Positions 15,893-23,885 of a stretch of 25,647 bases of DNA are shown piece by piece (within the stretch, counting starts at the first letter, position 1; every line of letters begins with the position of its first letter). Below the pieces are notes generated by a model that saw only the letters and a list, made by a program, of their open reading frames with translations, did not search any database and had not been told where the DNA came from. This stretch comes from DATFYI01 sp035315125 (GTDB lineage Bacteria > Chloroflexota > Anaerolineae > Anaerolineales > Anaerolineaceae): assembly GCA_035315125.1 (NCBI GenBank), contig DATFYI010000230.1, positions 1 through 25,647 of the forward strand. Direction: 5' to 3'. The position numbers and the translations under genes are program-made.

Positions 15893-16543
15893 ATGAACCA
15901 CGATCTTAATTTCTATGGACGACGGATAATCTGTTTAGGAGCTCACCCGGATGATATTGAGCTGGGCTGCGGTGCGTTAATTTCACATATTCATAAACAG
16001 ACAGAAATCATGTGTGTGACGCTTTCTGATAACCAGAAAAACCCAGCCCTGAAAAATGTTGTTGAAGAACACCGTAAAAGTATGGCGGTACTGGGCGTTT
16101 CCGAAGAAAACGTCGTCGTTGAAAAATTCGAAACCCGTCGTTTTCCCCATGCCAGGCAAGAAATCCTGGAGTATATGATCGAACTCAACCGTAATTATGC
16201 ACCGGACATAGTGTTCGTTCATACCCGAGCGGACATTCACCAGGACCATAATACCGTCACTGAGGAAGCCTTACGTGCCTTCCGTGGTACCACTGTTCTG
16301 GGCTACGATGTCCTGCGCAGCAGTTACGGCTTTTTTCCCAATTTTTTGGTTGAAGTATTTGAAGAGGATGTTAAGTGTAAGTTGGATGCCCTGGCGGAAT
16401 ATAAGACATACGCCAATAAGTATTATTTTGATCCAAATATTACCCGCTCTACACTCATTCGACACGGCGCCCTGGCCGAACGACCCTTCGCCGAGGGTTT
16501 TGACATTCTTCGGATTATTGGTAAGTTTCAAATTTTGCCGTAA
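15893..16543 (+). CDS. PIG-L/LmbE family deacetylase
   Basis: 216-residue zinc-dependent N-acetylglucosaminyl deacetylase-family protein. The metal-binding signature AHPDDIELGCG (17-27) gives H18, D20 and D21. A second histidine set lies in HTRADIHQDHN (about 110-120, H116 and H119). Family members remove acetyl groups from GlcNAc-type moieties in bacillithiol and mycothiol synthesis, antibiotic assembly and glycolipids. I start at the ATG at 15893, four bases after the methyltransferase stop. The in-frame ORF reaches further up inside the methyltransferase gene, but the family N-terminus (YGRRIICLGAHPDD) fits this start. No ribosome site is visible, suggesting coupled translation. No membrane segment is seen. 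Confidence 0.88.
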   Translation: MNHDLNFYGRRIICLGAHPDDIELGCGALISHIHKQTEIMCVTLSDNQKNPALKNVVEEHRKSMAVLGVSEENVVVEKFETRRFPHARQEILEYMIELNRNYAPDIVFVHTRADIHQDHNTVTEEALRAFRGTTVLGYDVLRSSYGFFPNFLVEVFEEDVKCKLDALAEYKTYANKYYFDPNITRSTLIRHGALAERPFAEGFDILRIIGKFQILP

Positions 16544-16557
16544 AAGATGTTTTATAA

Positions 16558-16590
16558 AGAGTAGATGCATGGCATTCATGCATCTACTCT
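16558..16590. terminator. Bidirectional hairpin between convergent genes
   Basis: AGAGTAGATGCATG (16558-16571) and CATGCATCTACTCT (16577-16590) form a perfect 14-bp stem with a 5-base loop. It lies between the PIG-L gene (+) and the Rieske gene (-), so it can end both transcripts. Flanking T-runs are poor on both sides. Confidence 0.6.
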
Positions 16591-16612
16591 CAGTATTAGT
16601 TGATAACCTTGT

Positions 16613-16960
16613 CTATGCTCCAGGCATACCAATCTCGATCATCCCATCCACCACCCGAATTGGATAGGAAGGTGTATTAACTACAGCTGGTAAAGCCATC
16701 GCCTTGCCATTGCGGACATCAAAACGCGCTCCATGCCTGGGGCAGATGATTTGAAATCCATCCAGCTCGCCATCTCCCAACGGCCCATGATCATGCGTGC
16801 AAACATCCCCGATTGCAAATAACTGACCGGCAATATTTAAGATCACGATTGCTTGACCCCCGACCTCGATAAAAATACGCTCGCCCGTAGGCACTTCCTC
16901 TACACCGGCTACCTGGAGAAAATTATATTTTGTATGATCAATCACCGCTGATTCACTCAC
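16613..16960 (-). CDS. Rieske-type [2Fe-2S] ferredoxin
   Basis: 115-residue soluble Rieske protein. The cluster ligands are C54 and H56 (CTHDHGPL) and C73 and H76 (CPRHGARF), the full C-x-H...C-x2-H set. It has no membrane anchor or oxygenase domain, so it is a small electron carrier of the BphF/NirD-like type. It is the last gene of the suf operon: its GTG start lies 3 bp from the sufU stop and uses the GGAGG within the sufU end. In this position it may provide electrons for cluster assembly or simply use the new clusters; the operon position is seen, the role is inferred. Confidence 0.92.
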   Translation of the reverse strand: MSESAVIDHTKYNFLQVAGVEEVPTGERIFIEVGGQAIVILNIAGQLFAIGDVCTHDHGPLGDGELDGFQIICPRHGARFDVRNGKAMALPAVVNTPSYPIRVVDGMIEIGMPGA

Positions 16961-16963
16961 CCC

Positions 16964-17368
16964 CTATTCCTCCATTCCTATCAAAGTATCATCTGCCTTT
17001 GTCAGGCCATAAGCGCCAGCTTTTAATACCTTTAACGGAAGCAGTGCACATTTTAAACGAACCGGGCCTAATTCAATCCCCAGATTGTCGAGCACATCTT
17101 GATTGGTAAGAGCTTTTACTTCTTCAATCGTTTTTCCCACCACCGACTCCAATAGCAAATCTGCCGAAGCCTGAGAAATGGCACATCCATGCCCGCTAAA
17201 TGCCGCCTCGGTCACTTTCCCTTCCGGACTCACCCGTAAATCGATGCGAATGTGATCTCCGCAGAGCGGGTTTTCATCTTCAAAAGAAATATCATGCGGA
17301 TCCAATGTGCCCCTGTAGCTCGGATTTTTATAATGCTCAATAATTACTTCGCGATAGAGGTCATCCAT
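16964..17368 (-). CDS. sufU: SufU/IscU-family iron-sulfur assembly protein
   Basis: 134-residue U-type protein. Metal ligands are C36 and D38 (LCGDHI), C62 (SGHGCAIS) and C107 (RLKCALL). In SufU of Gram-positive bacteria this site binds zinc and accepts sulfur from SufS. The residue before the last cysteine is lysine (K106), as in SufU, whereas IscU has histidine there. The C62-C107 spacing of 45 is that of IscU, and the insertion of about 20 residues usual in Firmicutes and Actinobacteria SufU is missing. It lies 26 bp after sufS, so it is the natural partner of SufS here. An AGGA site is upstream of the ATG. Confidence 0.93.
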   Translation of the reverse strand: MDDLYREVIIEHYKNPSYRGTLDPHDISFEDENPLCGDHIRIDLRVSPEGKVTEAAFSGHGCAISQASADLLLESVVGKTIEEVKALTNQDVLDNLGIELGPVRLKCALLPLKVLKAGAYGLTKADDTLIGMEE

Positions 17369-17394
17369 ATGTAGCTATCCTAAAGACTAACAAT

Positions 17395-18642
17395 CTATTC
17401 CCCAAAAAGATCCTTGACTTTATACAAACCCTTGACCAACAAATTTACCTCGGATAGGGTGTTGTATAAGTAAAAGCTGGCCCGCGTGGTTGCAGGCAGG
17501 TTATATTTATCGTGTAATGGCATGGCGCAATGATGTCCCGCCCTGACAGCAATACCATAACCGTCCAATACTTGAGCAACATCATGTGGGTGCAAACCAT
17601 CCATGCTAAAAGAAACAACACCGCCTTTGAACTTAGCTTCAGGACCCAAAATATGTAAGCCAGGGATTTCATTCAAATTCTCGAGCGCATAAGTTGTAAT
17701 TTCTCGCTCGTGAGCTGCAATTTGATCCATACCAATTGCACTTAGATAATCGACAGCCGCGCCCAATCCAATTGCTTCAGCAATTGCCGGAGTGCCAGCC
17801 TCAAATTTATGTGGAACTTCATTGGGTGAAAATGAACGCAGATAAACTCTTCTGATCATATCACCGCCGCCCATGAAAGGTGGCATCGCTTCTAACAAGG
17901 CCTTCCTACCGTATAACACGCCGATACCGGTCGGGCCGCACATCTTATGACCTGAAAATGCCAGGAAATCTACGCCAAGTTCCTGAACGTCAACTGCAAA
18001 ATGAGGAACAGATTGGGCCCCATCTAGCAATGCTAAGGCTCCAGCTTGGTGGGCAAGCTCGATCATTTCTTTTGCGGGCGTAATCGTCCCCAATACATTC
18101 GACATGTGGGTAAAAGCGACCAACCTGGGTTGTAGCTCCAGCAGCTTTTTATAAGCCACTTGATCCAACAATCCATCCGCTGCAACTGGAATAAATTCCA
18201 GCCGCACACTGCGCTCTGCAGCGAGCATATGCCAGGGCACAAGGTTGGAATGGTGTTCCATTTCAGTCAATATAATGACATCCCCCGCTTTGAGATTGGC
18301 TCGAGCCCAGGTATAAGCAACTAAATTAATTGATTCTGTAGCATTACGAGTAAAAATAATTTCTTCTGGAAAATGGGAGTTAATAAATTTTGCGATCTTT
18401 TGGCGCGCATCCTCGTAAGCTGCCGTAGCTTCTTCTGCCAAGGTATGGACACCGCGATGGATGTTAGCGTTCGATCTATGATAATAATCGTCCATTATCT
18501 TTAAAACACTGGCAGGTTTTTGTGAGGTCGCGGTCGAATCAAGATAAACCAGCTTCACACCCGGTTTTACATCTCGTTTAAGGATAGGAAAGTCTTCTCT
18601 GATGCGTTCCACATCCAGAGTTGAAGCTGTTATCTGTTCCAT
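17395..18642 (-). CDS. sufS: Cysteine desulfurase SufS
   Basis: 415-residue PLP enzyme of the class II (SufS/CsdA) type that takes sulfur from cysteine and hands it to SufU. The PLP lysine is K233 in SGHKMCGPTG. The active cysteine is C372 in RAGHHCAMPL, in the short loop typical of SufS. ETEMEHHSN-like residues (H130-H131) stack on PLP. H353 in HPHDVA resembles the histidine used for zinc exchange with SufU in Bacillus. I choose the ATG at 18642 with GGCGGTG upstream; a TTG at 18663 would add 7 residues. Part of the suf operon after the small unknown gene. Confidence 0.95.
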   Translation of the reverse strand: MEQITASTLDVERIREDFPILKRDVKPGVKLVYLDSTATSQKPASVLKIMDDYYHRSNANIHRGVHTLAEEATAAYEDARQKIAKFINSHFPEEIIFTRNATESINLVAYTWARANLKAGDVIILTEMEHHSNLVPWHMLAAERSVRLEFIPVAADGLLDQVAYKKLLELQPRLVAFTHMSNVLGTITPAKEMIELAHQAGALALLDGAQSVPHFAVDVQELGVDFLAFSGHKMCGPTGIGVLYGRKALLEAMPPFMGGGDMIRRVYLRSFSPNEVPHKFEAGTPAIAEAIGLGAAVDYLSAIGMDQIAAHEREITTYALENLNEIPGLHILGPEAKFKGGVVSFSMDGLHPHDVAQVLDGYGIAVRAGHHCAMPLHDKYNLPATTRASFYLYNTLSEVNLLVKGLYKVKDLFGE

Positions 18643-18672
18643 ATTATTCACCGCCAGTCGCAAAAATATATT

Positions 18673-18966
18673 CTATTCAGCCCGAGGCAAGTCCGCTTTG
18701 GCCGATCTCCGCTGCGGCTCACGTAAATGAGGTGAATTGACCGGATACCAAAGAATATGATCCGGCACCATCCAACCATCTGTTAAATATACGTTGGTGC
18801 GGAATTGGACAGCCACCATCTTCGCGTCAACTTGAACAACAATGCCTTTCAGCCATCCACGAATACGTTCGCCATTTTTCTCATGATCACAAAGGACTTC
18901 AACCGCATCGCCAACGTCAAACGTAAACTCTGGCTCCGGCTTCTTCATAAATGGTACGGATGCCAT
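18673..18966 (-). CDS. Small protein of unknown function inside the suf operon
   Basis: 97 residues by the start at 18966, which has GGGAG close upstream; an earlier ATG at 19032 would add 22 charged residues. I do not recognise the family. The middle (about 15-75: FDVGDAVEVLCDHE, GWLKGIVVQVDAKMVAVQF, GWMVPDHILWYP) alternates like a small beta-barrel of the SH3/Tudor/KOW kind, with regular GW and aromatic positions. It has a single cysteine, so it does not look like a cluster scaffold. The tail is basic and proline-rich. It sits between sufD and sufS, where other organisms have no gene or an unrelated one, and is likely co-transcribed. A role as adaptor for SufBCD or SufS is a guess from position. 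Confidence 0.7.
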   Translation of the reverse strand: MASVPFMKKPEPEFTFDVGDAVEVLCDHEKNGERIRGWLKGIVVQVDAKMVAVQFRTNVYLTDGWMVPDHILWYPVNSPHLREPQRRSAKADLPRAE

Positions 18967-19059
18967 TTTCCGCTCCCTCGCGTTCTTTTCATTCTTAGAT
19001 TTACTACTGGTGTAGCCTTTTAATTCTATCATCGCAAGCCTTACAAAAAAACAGTTAAT

Positions 19060-20430
19060 TTATGATTTTGAATCTGAATAGGTTGCCATCTTTTCATGAA
19101 TAGCTCGTTGAAATCGCTGCCGGACGCCCTCAAAAGGGATGCGCTGCATGATCGGATCAAAGAATCCTTCGACGATCAGACGCTCTGCCTCTTTTTCCGG
19201 AATTCCACGGCTAAGAAGATAAAAAACCTGTTCTGGATCAATTTTACCGACAGTTGCACCATGGGTGCAGCGAACATCATCGGCTAGGATCTCAAGCCCT
19301 GGTATAGAGTCCGCCCTTGCTTTTGCACTGAGTACCAGGTTTCTGTTAGCCTGGTAACCATCGGTTTTTACAGCCCCGGGGGCAACGTATATCATACCTT
19401 GCCAAACGGAACGGCTTTCATCCAAAAGAGCACCTTTGAAGAGCAAATCGCTGGTCGTGTGGGGAGCGAAATGATTCTGTTGGGTATCATGGTCTAGATG
19501 TTGATTTTTATCTGTAAAATAAAAACCGGACATCCTACCGGTGCTGCCTTCACCCGCCAGATCAAGGTCTGAAAAATTCTTGGTCAGATGGCTTCCCACT
19601 GCACCAAAAATCCATTCCAGGTTGGCATCTCTCTCTAAACGGATACGTTCATGGCTAAAATTCCAAACGTGTTCCCCCCAGGACTGTAATTCAACAAACT
19701 TCAGATTTGCAGATGGACCCACCAATATTTCTACAATTCCTGAATGTAAAGTTTGCCCGCCAGTCTCATCGGGTGAGGCTGCCTCGTGGACGTATGTAAG
19801 TGAAGCGCCTTCGTCCAAATAAACCATGATGTGAGACAGATATGCCAATCCAACACCCGAGCCCCATAATAAACTGTGCAGAGGCTGGGTTAGCTCAACA
19901 TTCTTGGGTATGTAAATCAAAATCCCGGTTTTTGAAAACGCTCCAGCCATTCCAGAAAATTTGCTTTCATCCACCCGCACAATTTTTCCCATAATCTTTT
20001 CGAGGATATGTGGATATTGTTGTTGCGCGGTTTGTAAATCAGTAAAAATAACACCTTTTCCAGCCAATTCCGGATCCATTTTTATCCGAGCGCGATCCGC
20101 CATCAGAATAATTTGACCTCCATGGCTGTCCGAAGTTAATGGTTCCAATAGGTTTTCAGGTACTGAAGGTAGGTCGAGGTAGGCTTTTGGTCCAGGCAAC
20201 TGAAACGTTTCCGGATGCAGATCTTTAAGGTCTGTCCTGCGCCAGGCTTCCATCTGGATATTTGGCAAAGCACTGGAATGATAGGCCTCCCAGGCTTTAC
20301 TGTGATATTCCTCAAGAAAAGTATTCCCATTTACAGAAGGAATCATTTCCTTGGTAAACTTAAAATCCTTCGATTCTGAAGGCTCACCACGGCGGACACG
20401 GGTAACAACAACCTGTGGGTGCTCAGACAT
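19060..20430 (-). CDS. sufD: SufBCD scaffold component SufD
   Basis: 456-residue SufD, the non-catalytic partner of SufB in the SufBC2D scaffold. A helical N-terminal region (about 1-120) is followed by the right-handed beta-helix core. The C-terminal part has the conserved CTHGATVGKIDPEQVFYLLSR stretch, whose histidine (H360 in E. coli) helps build the cluster, then a SufC-binding helix (PEKEAERLIVEGFFDPIM). It is more divergent than SufB, as usual. The gap of 116 bp to sufB is larger than in the rest of the operon and contains an imperfect 9-bp hairpin. The start has no strong ribosome site. Confidence 0.93.
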   Translation of the reverse strand: MSEHPQVVVTRVRRGEPSESKDFKFTKEMIPSVNGNTFLEEYHSKAWEAYHSSALPNIQMEAWRRTDLKDLHPETFQLPGPKAYLDLPSVPENLLEPLTSDSHGGQIILMADRARIKMDPELAGKGVIFTDLQTAQQQYPHILEKIMGKIVRVDESKFSGMAGAFSKTGILIYIPKNVELTQPLHSLLWGSGVGLAYLSHIMVYLDEGASLTYVHEAASPDETGGQTLHSGIVEILVGPSANLKFVELQSWGEHVWNFSHERIRLERDANLEWIFGAVGSHLTKNFSDLDLAGEGSTGRMSGFYFTDKNQHLDHDTQQNHFAPHTTSDLLFKGALLDESRSVWQGMIYVAPGAVKTDGYQANRNLVLSAKARADSIPGLEILADDVRCTHGATVGKIDPEQVFYLLSRGIPEKEAERLIVEGFFDPIMQRIPFEGVRQRFQRAIHEKMATYSDSKS

Positions 20431-20502
20431 AAGTTCTTTAAAATCCTTTACACTTCATGTACTCTGGCAAAAATAATTGCTATTTAAACTTCATACAGTA
20501 GA

Positions 20503-20530
20503 AAGACAAGCTCTTTTTTTCGCTTGGCTT
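20503..20530 (-). repeat. Imperfect inverted repeat in the sufB-sufD gap
   Basis: AAGACAAGC (20503-20511) and GCTTGGCTT (20522-20530) pair with one mismatch around a T-rich loop. It may modulate read-through from sufB into sufD; there is no T-run after it on the minus strand, so it is not a clear terminator. Confidence 0.25.
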
Positions 20531-20546
20531 ATGGTTTCACTCTTGC

Positions 20547-21959
20547 TTATCCAACCGATCCTTCCATTTGAAGCTGGATGAGCCGGTTCATTTCTACAGC
20601 ATACTCCATTGGCAATTCTTTGACCAGCGGCTCAATAAAACCTGAAACAACCATGGTGGTTGCTTCCTCTTCGCTCAATCCACGGCTCATCAAATAGAAA
20701 AGCTGCTCTTCTCCGACTTTGGACACAGTAGCCTCATGGCCTATAGATACGTCATCTTCATCAATCTCGATTGTGGGGTAGGTATCCGAGCGTGACTGTG
20801 GATCCAGCAGAAGAGCATCGCAAACAACGTTCGAGCGTACTCCATACGATCCGGCATATACCTTTACCATGCCACGATAGGAGGTCCTGCCTCCACCCTT
20901 GCTGATGGATTTGGATGTAATTTTGCTACTGGTATAAGGTGCAAAGTGCAGCGCCTTACCGCCAGCATCCTGATGTTGCCCGGGACCTGCAAAGGCCATG
21001 GACAGGATCTCACCACGTGCACCCTTACCCATCAAATAGCAAGACGGATACTTCATTGTTACTTTCGAGCCAAGGTTCGCATCTACCCATTCCATGGTCC
21101 CATCTTCTTCAACCATTGCCCGCTGAGTGACCAGATTATAAACATTGGTCGACCAGTTTTGAATAGTAGTATAACGAACTCTTGCGCCCTTCTTTACGAT
21201 GATCTCAATGACACCGCTGTGGAATGAATCCGTAGTGTACTGTGGCGCCGTACAACCTTCTACATAATGTACTTGCGAACCCTCATCTGCAATAATCATC
21301 GTCCGTTCGAATTGGCCAATACTGGCAACATTCAAACGGAAATAAGCTTGTAAAGGCAGGTCGATCTTTACACCTTTTGGCACGTAAATAAACGAGCCGC
21401 CCGACCAGACCGCGCTATTAAGGGCAGCAAATTTATTGTCCTCGATCGGGATGACTTTGCTGAAATACTCTCGGAATAAATCGGGATATTTTTTCAGACC
21501 ATCCTCGATGCTGACAAAAATGACCCCTAACTGAGAAAGTTTATCTTGAATGTTGTGATAAACCATCTCGGATTCATACTGCGCACCTACTCCGGCCAGA
21601 AATTTGCGCTCCGCTTCAGGTATACCTAACCGATCAAAAGTATTCTTAATCGAGTCGGGTACATCATCCCAGGTCTTACCTTCTTTCGACATGGGCCGAA
21701 CGTAATAATAGAGGTCATCCAGATTTAAATGAGACAAATCGGCGCCCCACATCGGCATCGGACGTTTCTTGAAATGCTCGAGCGCTTTCAAACGAAATTC
21801 CCGCATCCAATCCGGCTCACCCTTTATGGCAGAAATTTGCTCGACTACTTTGTTGTCCAAGCCCTTGCGGGTCTTAAATACCGACACATCTTCATCGCTA
21901 AACCCATATTTATAATCACCCATATTTTCAAGAAGATCGGTTTTCAAATTCGAACCCAT
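20547..21959 (-). CDS. sufB: SufBCD scaffold protein SufB
   Basis: 470-residue SufB, the catalytic scaffold on which [4Fe-4S] clusters form with sulfur from SufS/SufU. Conserved stretches are GDYKYGFSDEDV, VPKGVKIDLPLQAYFR, VEGCTAPQY (cysteine of the sulfur path), VVCDALLLDPQSRSDT (acceptor cysteine region) and SIGHEATVSKVGEEQLFYLMSRG with the ligand histidine and nearby acid. The sequence is close to the usual 465-480 residues. The start at 21959 is fixed by GGAGG (21964-21968 on the minus strand); the longer frame to 21998 would overlap the sufC end and lacks a site. Follows sufC by 38 bp. Confidence 0.96.
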   Translation of the reverse strand: MGSNLKTDLLENMGDYKYGFSDEDVSVFKTRKGLDNKVVEQISAIKGEPDWMREFRLKALEHFKKRPMPMWGADLSHLNLDDLYYYVRPMSKEGKTWDDVPDSIKNTFDRLGIPEAERKFLAGVGAQYESEMVYHNIQDKLSQLGVIFVSIEDGLKKYPDLFREYFSKVIPIEDNKFAALNSAVWSGGSFIYVPKGVKIDLPLQAYFRLNVASIGQFERTMIIADEGSQVHYVEGCTAPQYTTDSFHSGVIEIIVKKGARVRYTTIQNWSTNVYNLVTQRAMVEEDGTMEWVDANLGSKVTMKYPSCYLMGKGARGEILSMAFAGPGQHQDAGGKALHFAPYTSSKITSKSISKGGGRTSYRGMVKVYAGSYGVRSNVVCDALLLDPQSRSDTYPTIEIDEDDVSIGHEATVSKVGEEQLFYLMSRGLSEEEATTMVVSGFIEPLVKELPMEYAVEMNRLIQLQMEGSVG

Positions 21960-21963
21960 AAAA

Positions 21964-21968
21964 CCTCC
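21964..21968 (-). promoter_or_regulatory. Shine-Dalgarno that fixes the sufB start
   Basis: GGAGG four bases before the ATG at 21959. It argues against the extended start at 21998 that would add 13 residues. Confidence 0.7.
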
Positions 21969-21997
21969 AGCAATGTTCTGTAATAAACTAGAGAACA

Positions 21998-22777
21998 CTA
22001 AGAAGCCATTACTTCATTCTCGTATTTTTCACGCACCCATTCATAGCCGTGCTCCTCCAAGTGGAGCGCCAGCTCTGCACCACCCGATTCCACGATCCTA
22101 CCGTCCAACATCACGTGTACAAAATCCGGTTTGATGTAATTCAAAATCCTTTGATAATGTGTAATAATCATACAGCCCAAATCAGGTCCACGTAAAGCGT
22201 TAACACCTTCAGAAACAATTCTTAGAGCATCGATATCCAGGCCAGAATCAGTCTCATCCAAAATGGCTATTTCAGGTTTGAGCGTTGCCATTTGAAGAAT
22301 CTCTGCTCGCTTCTTTTCCCCACCCGAAAAACCTTCGTTCAAGTATCTACCTGCAAACGCCGAATCCATTTTCAATAGTTCCATCTTTTCCCTAAGCAGC
22401 TTTCTGAATTCAGGAATAGGAACTCCTTTATCTGCGTGATTAACTGCTTTACGCCTTGAATTTAAGGCGGTACGGAGGAAATTTGCCACGGTAACTCCCG
22501 GGATGGATACCGGATATTGAAACGCAAGGAATAAGCCCAGCCTGGAGCGCTCATCTGCTTTTAGGCCGAGGAGGTTCTGACCGTTAAATAATGCTTCACC
22601 TTCTGTAACAACATAGGAAGGGTGCCCCATTAAAGTATAGGCTAATGTAGACTTTCCAGTCCCGTTCGGCCCCATAATTGCATGGATCTCACCTTGTTTG
22701 ACTGTGAGATTCACGCCTTTCAAAATTTCTTTTAATTCAATGTTTACATGTAAATTGCGGATTACCAGTTCAGACAT
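21998..22777 (-). CDS. sufC: SufBCD ATPase SufC
   Basis: 259-residue ABC-type ATPase that drives conformational change in SufBC2D. The Walker A is GPNGTGKS (36-43). The Q-loop lies in LAFQYP, the ABC signature is FSGGEKKR, and the Walker B with catalytic glutamate is AILDETDSGLD. The H-loop is in ITHYQRIL, the SufC-type variant. There are no membrane domains, as expected for this family. An AAGGAG site lies about 9 bases before the ATG. First gene of the suf operon, downstream of two promoter-like sequences. Confidence 0.97.
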   Translation of the reverse strand: MSELVIRNLHVNIELKEILKGVNLTVKQGEIHAIMGPNGTGKSTLAYTLMGHPSYVVTEGEALFNGQNLLGLKADERSRLGLFLAFQYPVSIPGVTVANFLRTALNSRRKAVNHADKGVPIPEFRKLLREKMELLKMDSAFAGRYLNEGFSGGEKKRAEILQMATLKPEIAILDETDSGLDIDALRIVSEGVNALRGPDLGCMIITHYQRILNYIKPDFVHVMLDGRIVESGGAELALHLEEHGYEWVREKYENEVMAS

Positions 22778-22818
22778 TGAAGCAGAACTCCTTATATTTT
22801 GATAAAACAGTCAGAATC

Positions 22819-22847
22819 AGTTTAGCACTTGGATGAATTTATGTCAA
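22819..22847 (-). promoter_or_regulatory. Proximal suf promoter
   Basis: TTGACA (22842-22847), 17-bp spacer, TAAACT (22819-22824) on the minus strand. The start would be near 22812, giving a leader of about 35 bases to sufC. Confidence 0.5.
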
Positions 22848-22887
22848 TACTTTCATAATAATCTTATATATTAAACCGGCGCGATCT

Positions 22888-22916
22888 ATTATAGCATATC
22901 GGACAGGATAGGTCAA
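22888..22916 (-). promoter_or_regulatory. Distal suf promoter
   Basis: TTGACC (22911-22916), 17-bp spacer, perfect TATAAT (22888-22893) on the minus strand: the best consensus match near the operon. Start expected around 22881, roughly 104 bases before the sufC ATG, upstream of the proximal promoter. Confidence 0.6.
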
Positions 22917-23007
22917 TATTTAACAACTTTATCTAATTTATTTGAGTTTGAACCAGGAACTCTCGTTTAATCATTTTGCAATTCTGCGATTTTAAGATAC
23001 TTAAAAT

Positions 23008-23043
23008 AAGGGCCCCATTCAGCAAGACCAGAATGGGGCCCTT
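23008..23043 (-). terminator. Rho-independent terminator of the lipoprotein gene
   Basis: AAGGGCCCCATTC (23008-23020) and GAATGGGGCCCTT (23031-23043) make a perfect 13-bp GC-rich stem with a 10-base loop. On the minus strand it is followed by TTATTTTAAG. It isolates the suf operon from the lipoprotein gene 37 bp upstream of it. Confidence 0.75.
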
Positions 23044-23079
23044 CTTTTGGTGGAAGGATTAAGAAATTGTTTTATTATG

Positions 23080-23814
23080 TTACGGTTGTGTGATATTGAG
23101 GCTCTGGAAAGTTAAAGCAACTGGCACATTATAAGAAGAGGCGGCGCCGATGCCTATCGTCCCTTCACCGGTTAATCTGTTGTCAGACACACTCGTAACA
23201 TCCTGCCCGTTAACGTTCAATAAAAGTGAGGTAGTCTTACAGGTGGCTTTAATGTCATTGGCTTTTATTGGGAATAATGCATCTGTACTCCCTGATTTTA
23301 GCGTGACATATGGATTCTGACCTTTATCCTTAAGGGAATTGTCATAATAGTAGATGTAATATTGGCCAGCCAGACTTACCCGGAATTCGTACCATTTGCT
23401 GTAATCTGAGGCAGTACGGCAGGTCAGTATTACGCTCATCGGAACTGTGCCAGTATTAAGCGCAAGCGCATCGATAGCCACATCCGCTTTGCTGTACCCC
23501 TGGCGGAACTTATAGACGTAAGAATCCTTTGCGCCAAGTTGGAAATTCAGCTCTCCACCGGTTTCATTCACCGTAACGGCTTTGGGATTTTGACTTGTAA
23601 CGATGAAGATCGGAGACCAACTAGTCTGATTACTATCAATGGTTGCTATAGGAGTTGGAGTATCAGCTATTTTAGGCATAACATAACTACTTCCGCTGTT
23701 GGTAGTACCGGAATTTGTTGTATTTGTACTGGTGGGAGTGCTGCCTTTCCCACTACATGCAGTTAGTGCAACAATCAAAATCATTACCAGTGTGAGCATC
23801 CATGTGCGTTTCAT
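23080..23814 (-). CDS. Predicted secreted lipoprotein with a LamG-like/3-keto-glycoside-hydrolase-like domain
   Basis: 244 residues. Signal peptide 1-19 has a positive start (MKR) and a hydrophobic core, then the lipobox LTAC with the lipidated C20. A low-complexity Ser/Thr/Asn/Gly linker follows (about 21-48). The rest (about 60-244) is beta-rich: LGAKDSYVYKFRQGYSKADVAIDALAL, WYEFRVSLAGQYYIYYYD and LLLNVNGQDVTSVSDNRLTGEGTIGIGA look like a concanavalin-type jelly roll of the DUF1080/LamG kind that often binds sugars. No catalytic residues can be assigned. GGAGG precedes the ATG and the gene has its own terminator, so it is a single-gene unit between the suf operon and the SufR-like gene. Confidence 0.8.
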   Translation of the reverse strand: MKRTWMLTLVMILIVALTACSGKGSTPTSTNTTNSGTTNSGSSYVMPKIADTPTPIATIDSNQTSWSPIFIVTSQNPKAVTVNETGGELNFQLGAKDSYVYKFRQGYSKADVAIDALALNTGTVPMSVILTCRTASDYSKWYEFRVSLAGQYYIYYYDNSLKDKGQNPYVTLKSGSTDALFPIKANDIKATCKTTSLLLNVNGQDVTSVSDNRLTGEGTIGIGAASSYNVPVALTFQSLNITQP

Positions 23815-23867
23815 CTTACACCTCCGTTTATTCTAGTGGTATTTCCTTGGATTTTTGAACGACCAAA

Positions 23868-23885
23868 AGCAAAGGACCCTTTGCT
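23868..23885. promoter_or_regulatory. Perfect dyad, candidate operator in front of the lipoprotein gene
   Basis: AGCAAAGG-AC-CCTTTGCT is an 8+2+8 palindrome about 54 bp before the lipoprotein ATG. Its size and symmetry fit a dimeric repressor or activator site; a small RNA hairpin is the alternative, but a 2-base loop is too tight. Confidence 0.45.

Larger units (their letters stand above)
22778..23079. other. Intergenic region: suf promoters and lipoprotein terminator
   Basis: 302 bp without a gene. The left part holds the sufC leader and tandem promoter-like sequences on the minus strand (22819-22847 and 22888-22916); the right part holds a strong hairpin ending the lipoprotein transcript (23008-23043). 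No small ORF with a credible start was seen. Confidence 0.7.
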
